In this document: positions 51,741 through 60,193 of the stretch, in pieces | Layout of the letters: each line of letters begins with the position of its first letter | How positions within the stretch are numbered: position 1 is the first letter of the stretch | Source: Karalla daura | Taxonomy: Eukaryota > Chordata > Actinopteri > Chaetodontiformes > Leiognathidae | NCBI GenBank assembly: GCA_029224185.1 | Contig: CM055195.1 | Location: 89,501-153,500 of the forward strand | Reading direction: 5' to 3' | DNA: 64,000 nucleotides | Notes under the pieces: model-generated | What the model was told of the DNA's origin: nothing | The model's input: the letters and a program-made list of their open reading frames with translations, nothing else | The model's database searches: none | Program-made: the position numbers and the translations under genes

Positions 51741-53103
51741 GGCGGGACCCCTGCACCTTTCCATCACCCGAGGGACAGTGATCCACTACATTGTTTGTAA
51801 GTACTCAGTTCCACACGTTAAATGAAAAGAAAGAGGAAAAAAACACAAATGCTGCTTTTGTATTGTCTTTTAAGGTTTTAAGTCATTTTTTTGCCTTCAA
51901 AATATATAGTTAACAGATGATAAAGTATAAGATAATAAGTTAAATTCAGTTACAAGCTTTTCAAACCTGGAACCATGATTTTTAGATTGAGAAACGTCCC
52001 AAGATGTTTAATGGACAGATGTCCCGTGTTGGTGAGACAAGGGAGTGTACGTGTGGGTTCCACACCCAAAAGGTATCAGAGATCAGTCAATTATCATCAA
52101 TTTAAGACTAAAGGAGTCTACGTGTGTCATATATGTACACAATACACACACAAACACAAGAGAGATGTATCTATGCCTTCTAGACGCAGCAGCCAGCTGC
52201 AGCGTGTGCTGTCCAGGAACCAGCAGGGGGCCACAACTGTGGGGCAGGAAAATACAACAGGGAGCAAGGCCTGTATGCAGTGACCACCACTGTGACCACC
52301 ACTGAATGACTGGAGTTCTGTGATCTAAACTCCAGATCACTGTAGTGCTATCTGGAGAGAAACCAACAAATTTCGTATGTCACATCACTGTGAATAATAC
52401 TCATTAGATGCTCCAAGTTCAGGAAACTGTGATGTGTGTGATGTGTGTGTGATGTGTGTGCTGCGCTAGCCTGGTCAGAGGTCCTCTAACCCTGAAGAAC
52501 AGCGGTGGCCTGGTGGTTCCATCAGAAGGTCCAGTGAAGGCTCTTAGAGCTGCAGAGAGGGTGAGAAAGAGATTTCGTGTAGGATCCCGAACTAAAAGCT
52601 CTGCAAAACAGTCCTCTTTCAGGGGTTTTAGCCCATGAAAAACTGTCAAAAGCAACTTTGTACATGTGTAAATATGGTTTGGGGCAGGGGGTTGTCAATC
52701 TACATTTTTATTCTCTCTCCACTTTATGAAAGTCTGAAATGCAAGATGAGAGTCTGTTGAAGCATTTCCATTTCCTCCCCCTCCCAATTCATTATCCAGG
52801 CTTTGTTCTAGTCACTCATGGTTAATATTCTGTTACTGTTAAACCTATTTTGAACATTAATATATGCCAAACCATGTGTGAGTCATAACATATGACGTTT
52901 GCAGCAAAAAAAAACTTGTGAAAGTTAAGTATTCAGTGAGTTATGATTGCTTTATTGTGCCGACATGTGACTGCGCCTGTCAAACAGATTAGACTGAGTG
53001 GAGCCAGGGACCTTTTCAAGATGGCGGCCCCACGGCTCGTCAGCGCCAATAGGCAGTAGCACCACATGCTGCGTCTACTCTTTCTTATGTCTATGCTCAC
53101 ACT

Positions 53104-53694
53104 CACACATTCATAGCCCATGTCCATAAAACCAGAACTCCACCGAGCAAACATATGATGCATCCTCATGCTTTTATTTTGAATGCGACCATGCCTGTTT
53201 AAGTTTTTCCTGATCATTATCTCAACTTTGACATATATCATCATCATCATAGTAATAATAATTATGCCATCAAGCACTCATTAGCCATTGGGTTTCAGGA
53301 GGAAAGTAAAACAAGAGACAAGTGATGCTTAAAAGTTTATTTGTTCCAAACATATGCTTATGTAGCATCTATTTAAGGCTCATATTGTAATTATTTAATG
53401 CTAAACATATCAGTTTTGACATGATCATTATTAAAAAAAAAAGTTTTTGTCTCATTGTTTTTCTACTAAACAAACCGGGAAGGTAAAATGGCAACGAGGA
53501 CTTGATGGAGACTCTTTTGAAGCAGCCGGAACAAAAATATTTCTGAGGATTCTGATGTAAATAAACAGACAGGAAACAGGTGGATGGCTGCCAACGGTTT
53601 TCTCCAGTCTCACAGCTGTGCCTCATATGCGTTCACATCAAGACAGTTTCAAGGAACTGCTTCCAGGACATCAAACATATAATTCAGTGAAGAG
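53104..53694. other. fbxl12 3' flank
   Basis: A/T-rich, no gene. A minus-strand AATAAA at 53336-53341 could serve fbxl12, about 750 bases past its stop. Confidence 0.4.
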
Positions 53695-54112
53695 TCGGAT
53701 GGCACGGTTCCTGTCAGTCTGAACTGTTCTGAACTGGATGGTTCCTGTCAGTCTGAACCGTTCTGAACTGGATGGTTCCTGTCAGTCTGAACTGTTCTGA
53801 ACTGGATGGTTCCTGTCAGTCTGAACCGTTCTGAACTGGATGGTTCCTGTCAGTCTGAACTGTTCTGAACTGGATGGTTCCTGTCAGTCTGAACTGTTCT
53901 GAACTGGATGGTTCCTGTCAGTCTGAACTGTTCTGAACTGGATGGTTCCTGTCAGTCTGAACCGTTCTGAACTGGATGGTTCCTGTCAGTCTGAACTGTT
54001 CTGAACTGGATGGTTCCTGTCAGTCTGAACTGTTCAGAACTGGATGGTTCCTGTCAGTCTGAACCGTTCTGAACTGGATGGTTCCTGTCAGTCTGAACTG
54101 TTCTGAACTGAA
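53695..54112. repeat. 34-bp minisatellite overlapping the fbxl12 stop
   Basis: About 12 units of ggatggttcctgtcagtctg followed by aactgttctgaact, with a T/C variant in alternating units. The last unit (right edge) contains the fbxl12 stop codon. Confidence 0.95.
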
Positions 54113-55359
54113 CAGTTGGTGAAGATGAGTGAACACGACGGCAGCAGCGCTGCCAGCGAGCGCCGCAGGCTGGGGACCGGGTCCTTCAGGTCCCTGGAGT
54201 CCGCCGCCTTGTCCTCACTGCTTTTGTCTATGGCTTCCTCCCCCTGCTCGTCCTGCTCGTTCTGCCCCCCGCCCTCACCCTCTCCCACAGAGGGACAGTG
54301 TCTTGGCTGGAAGAGCACGTCCAGGAAGTGGAGGCTGTGGAGACTGCGCAGCATCCTGCAGCTACGGATTACCTGCATCTCGCTGAGCGAGCAGCCCCAC
54401 AGACACAGCCGCTGCAGGTCTCTGAGGCGGGAGGCACACAGCAGCCCGGGCCCCACCTCCTTCCCCCCCAGGCTCAGCTCCTCTAGCCCCGCCCACCCTG
54501 CCCCCAGTCCCAGGGATGCCATCTGCAACTGGTAGCCCTGCCGACCTGTGATGCCGATCTCTAGGAAGCGCAGGCAGCGGAGGCCCTGGGGAGCGCCTTG
54601 GAGGCCCTCCTGGTGCCCCTCCTGGTGCCCCTCCAGGCCCCCCCCCTGCCCGTCTCGGGCGGCACAGCTGCGCAGCCCGTTGGCCGTCACCCTGAAGGTG
54701 TCTCGCAGCTGCAGCTGCTGCAGCCGTGGCCAGGAGGCCAGGCTCAGCAGGTGCTGGTCACTGAAGGAAGGGACGTTGTTGAGAAGCAGCCTCTGGATGC
54801 CAACCCCCGCTGTTGTGAGGTGGGAGGCGGGCACCCCACTCCCTCTCTGCGGGGTAACGGCACTGGGGGAGGCGGGGGTGGGGTCAGATGGCGTCTGTGT
54901 GAAGAAATGCGGAGGCAGCTCACAGCCTCGCAGTTCCAACTCCTGCAGGGAGGGGGGCAGCACCCGGCAGCCGGGCAGCGGCCGCAGGTCAGCGTGCAGC
55001 AGCAACAAACGTGTCAGACGAGGACATTTAGACGACAATGAGCGCAACCACGACTCAGACAGGAAGCAGCCGCCACGAGCAGACAGCAACAAACCACGAA
55101 GACGCAGACAGCGAAGACCAGAGCCCAGATACTGACGCAGCAGCAGCCACAAGACCCGCGACGTCACCTGAGGAAAAGATACAGAGATACAGGAGACAAA
55201 GATACAGAGAAACAGGAGATAAGGATACAGGTCAGGGAGAGACCATCTGGACACTAAGTTATGATGCTGCTCGAGTTCCTCACCCCTTTCCACGACGTCA
55301 GGTCCACGTGTCTCCACAGCCTCTGGTCTCTGACAAGTCTCCTCCACCTCCTACAAACC
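54088..55359 (-). CDS. fbxl12: FBXL12, F-box/leucine-rich-repeat SCF adaptor (5' exon missing)
   Basis: Substrate receptor of an SCF ubiquitin ligase. Two exons on the minus strand: 55284-55359 encodes the end of the F-box (VCRRWRRLVRDQRLWRHVDL, cf. human VCHRWKRLVDDRWLWRHVDL) and 54088-55167 encodes VTSRVLWLLLRQYLGSGLRC followed by leucine-rich repeats (SLQELELRGCELP, RLQQLQLRDTFRVT, GLEELSLGGKEVG, LQRLCLWGCSLSE) and an acidic Glu/Asp tail, 359 residues after the join. The exon with the start codon and the LPDSVLLEI-type F-box core was not found between 55360 and the sequence gap (56664-56763); it may be in the gap. The C-terminus (CSVQNSSD and TGA) runs into the 34-bp minisatellite and is longer than human FBXL12 (326 residues in total). 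Confidence 0.85.
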
Positions 55360-55553
55360 CTGCACACACATACATACACATTACACATCCTGTCCCGCAC
55401 ACACACACACACACGCACGCACACGCACACACACACCACTCTGCATTCATCGTCAGCTGCTTGTCCAGGGGCAGATCATCCTGAGCAGTTCCAGACTTTT
55501 CTCTCCTCTTCTTCTAACTGTGACTGGTCTCAGCAGCTGGTCTGGTGTCTGTT

Positions 55554-55918
55554 CCATAGACTGTGTATAAAAGATGGACGTAGTCTTCCGGTACAAAAAA
55601 TGAAGCCTATGCGGAAGTGACTTTTCTTGCAAGATCCTCTAGGCCTGGCTCCAAAAAACACTTTCTCCAATACACACCCAGTCAAAAAAAAACATTTTCA
55701 ATCATGAAAAACTCATTCAATAATTTTTTTCATAACTCACACCAGCTTCAACAGCTAAAGTTGTTTTGTGCCAGCGTGTAATATGGAGGTCGATTAGCAA
55801 ATAATTCCATGATTAATAAGATATCAGAGCTTAAAGAAATGAATGAATATGGGCGGGTCCATTTGATTGACAGGGGAGCCTCAAAGAGGAGAGAGTCACA
55901 TTAACTGGACCAGTAGAC
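55554..55918 (+). mobile_element. MITE-like repeat with CCATAGACTGTATA terminus, copy 2
   Basis: Begins ccatagactgtgtataaaag and shares ordered blocks with the inverted copy at 12000-12356. The far end is indistinct. Confidence 0.7.
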
Positions 55919-55919
55919 T

Positions 55920-56480
55920 GTGTTTACCTGGTTAGTATGGCCAGGTTATTCTCTGATATCCAGTATGGATCGTATGGATCAGTGGGACAGTTGAGAAGGA
56001 TGGAGGTGAAGGGCTCTGTCCATCTCTGGAACCCCCGCCTTTTGGTTTCTGCTGGCTCCATTAGAGCTGGCAGCCACCTGCAAGTCAAACTCACGTCCTT
56101 CGCAAACCAGTGGGTGACGTGACGGAGGGTTGGGGCTTGGTCTGTTCCAGGAACACCTCCCAAGGAAGGAGAAGCCTTTCAAGTAGATTGAAAGCTTGTT
56201 CCTCACTGAACCGGAACAACTTCACTTGGAGCATGGACTCATTCCACCTGGAGGAGGACCTGCATGAGTTTCCTCCTGAGAACCAGGCCTCAGGTGTAGA
56301 GGAGCTGATCCTCGTCCCTGCTGTTTCACACTTAGCTGTGAACATCCAAAGATGTTGGTGCCATCAGCAACACATCGTCTCAAAGAGCAGACATGACCCT
56401 CTGTGAACCTCCTCCTCACCATGGCCACTTCTCCACAAAATGGAGACAAGGTGTAGCCCTGGTGGAGGCCACACCCAGAG
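55920..56480 (-). mobile_element. RTE-like LINE fragment
   Basis: On the minus strand FTAKCETAGTRISSSTPEAW matches the AAKCEAAGMRISTSKSEAM block of RTE elements, preceded by remnants of the catalytic region and followed by AASSNGASRNQKAGVPEMD. Frames are broken. Confidence 0.6.
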
Positions 56481-56663
56481 ACTAGACCAGACTGATTATC
56501 CGTTTACAGCTCTGGCTTTGGAGACCAGGACTGGATGGAGGAGTGACCTCCTTACCCCACACTCCCCCAGTTCCTCCCACAGAACATCCCTTGGGACTTG
56601 ATCCTACATCTCCTCCAGGTTCACAAAGTCTTTTCTCTTCTCTCTTCTCTCTCTCTCTCTCTC

Positions 56664-56763
56664 NNNNNNNNNNNNNNNNNNNNNNNNNNNNNNNNNNNNN
56701 NNNNNNNNNNNNNNNNNNNNNNNNNNNNNNNNNNNNNNNNNNNNNNNNNNNNNNNNNNNNNNN
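56664..56763. other. assembly gap, 100 N
   Basis: A run of exactly 100 N, a conventional placeholder of unknown true size. It is bordered by CT-rich DNA on the left and by the degenerate CAGTGACAGAGTGA repeat on the right, so the missing sequence may be long. Confidence 1.
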
Positions 56764-57150
56764 CAGTGACAGAGTGACTCAGTGTCAGTGCCTCAGAATG
56801 ACAGAGTGATACAGTGACAGTGTGATACAGCTACAGTGTGACAAAGTGAAATGGCGACTCAGAGTGAGAGTGATTTAATAACAGAGAGATAGAGTGCAAC
56901 AGCAACAGTGTTAGAGTGACAGAGTTATTCAGAGGGATGTAGTTACAGAGTGAGACAATGACATTGCGGTAGACAGTGACAGAATGATACAGTGTCAGAG
57001 TGATACAGTGACAGTGTGACATAACAATAGTGTGTGAATAGTGACAGAGGACGGATTGGCTAAGAGTGATACAGTGGCAGAGTGACTCAGAGGGACAGGG
57101 TGACAGACAGAGTGACTCAGAGTGATACAGTCACAGGTTGGCAGAGTGAC
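56764..57150. repeat. degenerate cagagtgacagtgtgatac repeat
   Basis: Short imperfect units of cagtgacagagtgatacag in the intron of the augurin-like gene next to the gap. Confidence 0.85.
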
Positions 57151-57165
57151 ACAGCCTGCCCTCAC

Positions 57166-57588
57166 CCCCTCGGTGTGTCCGATGCTGCTGTAGTAGCGGT
57201 AGTACGCCTGGAAGTAGGGTCTTGCTCGGTACCAGGGGGCGTCAGCGCTGCGGCGAGCTCGCCGCTGTGACAGGAAGCTGTTGGCCCGTTCTGCAGCAAC
57301 ACTGACTCCGCCCACAGGAACAGGAACCATCTCTGTGGACATGGTAGGGGGGTTGGTGAGAAGTGTGCGAAGGGTCTGGTCCAGGGTGTGAAGGTGCGGG
57401 TTGTGCAAGTGTGTTACCTTCCTGCTGGATGGAGCTGAGCAGGGACTTGGCCTCCAGGTCTGAGGAGAAAGATCACGATCAGATTCTGACAATATTCTTC
57501 AAACAGTCTAAATGAAAATATGAGAAATCATCTCACGCTGCAGAATCACTAGACAGCAGAGCGCCCATAGCCAGGACCATCTCTCCAT
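57166..57588 (-). CDS. augurin (ECRG4)-like secreted peptide precursor, 3' end missing
   Basis: Three exons on the minus strand join in frame: 57537-57588 (MERWSWLWALCCLVILQ, a signal peptide), 57418-57459 and 57166-57332. The product continues HLEAKSLLSSIQQE, then VPVPVGGVSVAAERANSFLS, QRRARRSADAPWYRARPYF and QAYYRYYSSIGHTEG, and then a donor GTGAGG. The order VPVP, VA, A--FL, a dibasic/RR processing site, W-R-RP, Q and a YY/WY segment matches the augurin family (human: VAVDENKAKEFLGSLKRQK then RTRPEVQQWYQ), which is a secreted hormone-like peptide precursor. The last exon, which should carry the Tyr-rich tail, is not seen and may lie in the gap. The family call is by pattern only; I do not assign a paralogue. 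Confidence 0.65.
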
Positions 57589-58141
57589 CTCTCTGCAGAC
57601 ACAAGACACAGCTTCACATTAACAGCTTCACATCAGCAGAAACAAACAAAGTTTTCCTCCAGCAGCAGCTTTGTAGCAGCAGCATCTCGTACCTTCGCTC
57701 CTGATCCAGGATCTTCTCCTCTGACTTCGGTCTTGGCAGCTTAAATACAGCTGTGTGTCTGCGGGGGGGGGGGGGGGGGTCTCCTGTCCAATAGAACTGC
57801 TGTGGGACCAGACTGCCCCCCCCCCCCCCCCAACCCCCCTACCTTTCATTAAAGAGCATATTTCAGCAGTCCCATAAACACCAGACTTCAAATGGAAACT
57901 CCCCATTAACAACCTCCTGCTGCTGCTGCTGCAACCGTGGGCAAAACCCTGCCTCCCAACAGGATCTCAGCCCAAACCAGTAAAAGCCCAAACCAGTAAA
58001 TATCAGAAAACCTGTAAACACACACACACAATCGTAATGAGGCGTCAGTTTCCTCAGTTTCCTCAGTTTCTGAAATGTTTCATCCATGAGCTTTTGCCGT
58101 CAGACACCTGCTTTTCTAACAGTCCTGTGTCCAGAGGGCTG

Positions 58142-58210
<69 letters not shown>

Positions 58211-58621
58211 CCTGTGTCTTGGCTTGTTCAGCATAGCATCTGGAGGAGAGCGTAAGCTGCATTCTTACAGGATGCTGTAACACACTCTACAAACTGGTCA
58301 TTAGCTGAATTAACATGCAAAGCCTCATATCACACATACACATGCACACATACTCTTGTCTGGACAACCTAATTGTTACCTAAGAATGGAAAATTCTCTA
58401 CAAAGTTTAAAGGAAATTTCTTGGTACTGAATGGTTCATTTATACAACTAGTAAAACAACCTCAACTGTGCATATTAGGGTTTCATTTTTATGTTTGAGG
58501 GAACAGACGTTTGTGTTTTACCAGACTGAGACTAACCCTAACCCACCATCACGTCAAAGAGTTAAAGACAGAACAGGTGTTCAGCTGATGCAGCTCCTCA
58601 CTAGTTATTCATAGATATATG
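57589..58621. other. no gene seen; augurin-like gene promoter side
   Basis: Contains G and C homopolymer runs (57759-57777, 57817-57832), a (CA)n tract at 58145-58208 and otherwise unremarkable DNA. Sequence just above 57589 would be the 5' UTR and promoter of the augurin-like gene. Confidence 0.5.
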
Positions 58622-59846
58622 CACCATATTACCAAAAGTATTCGCTCACCCATTCAAATGATCAGAGTCAGGTGTCCTAATCACTTGGCCTGGCCCCAGG
58701 TGTATAAATTCAAGCACTCAGGCCTGCAGACTGTGAAACAAGACATGTGTGAAAGAATGGGCCGCTCTCAGGAGCTCAGTGAACTCCAGCGTGGAACTGT
58801 CATAGGATGCCACTGCAACAAATCCATTCGTGACATTTCCTCTCTCCTAAATATTCCACAGTCGACTGTCAGCTCTATTATAACAAAATGGAAGCGTTTG
58901 GCAACAACAGCAACTCAGCCACGAAGTGGTCGGCCACGTAAAGTGACGGAGAGGTTCAGCGAATGCTGAAGCGCATAGTGCAAAGAGGTCGCAGACTTTC
59001 TGCACAGTCAACTGCTACAGAGCTACAAACTTCATGTGACCTTCAGATTAGCCCAAGTACAGTACGCAGAGAGCTTCATGGAATGGGTTTCCATGGCCGA
59101 GCAGCTGCAGCCAAGCCACACATCACCAGTGCAAGGCGTCGGATGCAGTGGTGTAAAGCGCCGCCACTGGCCTCTAGAGCAGTGGAGACGCCTTCTCTGG
59201 AGTGATGAATCACGCTTTTCCATCTGGCAATCTGATGGACGAGTCTGGGTTTGGAGGTTGCCAGGAGAATGCTACATTTCAGACTGCATTGAGCCGACTG
59301 TGAAATTTGGTGGAGGAGGAACTATGGTATGGGGTTGTTTTTTCAGGAGCTGGGCTTGGCCCCTTAGTTCCAGTGACAGGAACATTGAATGCTTCAGGAT
59401 ACCAAAACATTTTGGACTATTCCATGCTCCCAACCTTGTGGGAACAGTCTGGAGGGGGCCCTTCCTCCTCCAACATGAATGAAAGCAAGGTCCATACAGA
59501 CGTGGATGACAGAGTCTGGTGTGGATGAACTTGACTGGCCTGCACAGAGTCCTGACCTGAAGCCGATAGAACACCTTTGGGATGAATTAGAGCGGAGACT
59601 GAGAGCCGGGCCTTCTCCACCAACATCAGTGTGTGACCTCACCAATGCGCTTTTGGAAGAATCGTCAAAAATTCCGATAAACACTCTCCTCAACCTTGTG
59701 GACAGTCTTCCCAGAAGAGTTGGAGCTGTAATAGCTGCAAAAGGTGGACCGACATCATATTGAATTCTATGAGTTAGGAATGGGATGGCACTTCAGTTCA
59801 TAGAATGAGTAAAGGCAGGTGAGCGAATACTTTTGGTAATATAGTG
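58622..59846 (+). mobile_element. Tc1/mariner transposon, copy 2, full-length but mutated
   Basis: 1,225 bp with inverted ends: left caccatattaccaaaagtat, right reverse complement cactatattaccaaaagtat; TA follows the right end while the left flank is TG. The transposase is split over frames: SQELSELQRGTVIG, NIPQSTVSSIITKWKRL and GRPRKV (DNA-binding), SDESRFSIW (first Asp) and DLKPIEHLWDELERRL (containing the third acidic residue). The second Asp region is disrupted near 59478. A stop at about 58967 and frameshifts make it inactive. Confidence 0.92.
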
Positions 59847-60058
59847 TACATCTAGATAGAGGCTGGGCTGCTGCAGCACCTCACTAGCTATATACAGATC
59901 TGTAGTTCTAGATAGACTGGGTAGCTGGATGGCAGGTCTTAGAACTCTGCAGCTTGTTCTGACAGACTGTAGGAAGAGAGATCATGTCTGCTGATCTGGC
60001 CTCACAGAGGGTGGGTGGGCTGGCGGACACGCACACACGTCGCATTATTGATCAAAAC
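59847..60058. other. mcm7 3' flank
   Basis: Short stretch between the Tc1 copy and the mcm7 polyadenylation signal; nothing else seen. Confidence 0.5.
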
Positions 60059-60064
60059 TTTATT
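60059..60064 (-). terminator. candidate polyadenylation signal for mcm7
   Basis: AATAAA on the minus strand, 130 bases after the mcm7 stop codon. Confidence 0.75.
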
Positions 60065-60193
60065 TCACTGTAAAAGGTTTGGAACTCGGCACAGGAACAA
60101 GTTTATTTACAGAAACCTCAGGAAACAGAACTAGACATGTCAGAGGGGCGGGGCCAGGGATCCATTGGGTGGGGCTGGGTGCGAGCTGCAGCC

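Larger units (their letters stand above)
49879..53095 (+). mobile_element. P-like transposon, copy 2, with nested insertions
   Basis: Left end catagacataataaagagta and right end ctctttcttatgtctatg; flanks cacacact (49871-49878) and ctcacact (53096-53103) agree at 7 of 8 bases. The THAP start (MPGHCSV, about 49983) is disrupted by a stop after 11 codons. The transposase C-terminal block recurs at 52465-52637 (NSGGLVVPSEGPVKALRAAE). A Harbinger-like MITE (50149-50963) and MITE B/C (51025-51740) are inserted within it. The right-end region 52975-53095 closely matches 48840-48960 of copy 1. Confidence 0.83.

Noticed and set aside
54116..55484. Plus-strand ORFs of 139-195 residues
   Set aside because: They are antisense shadows of the fbxl12 leucine-rich-repeat exon, which carries the recognisable protein family.
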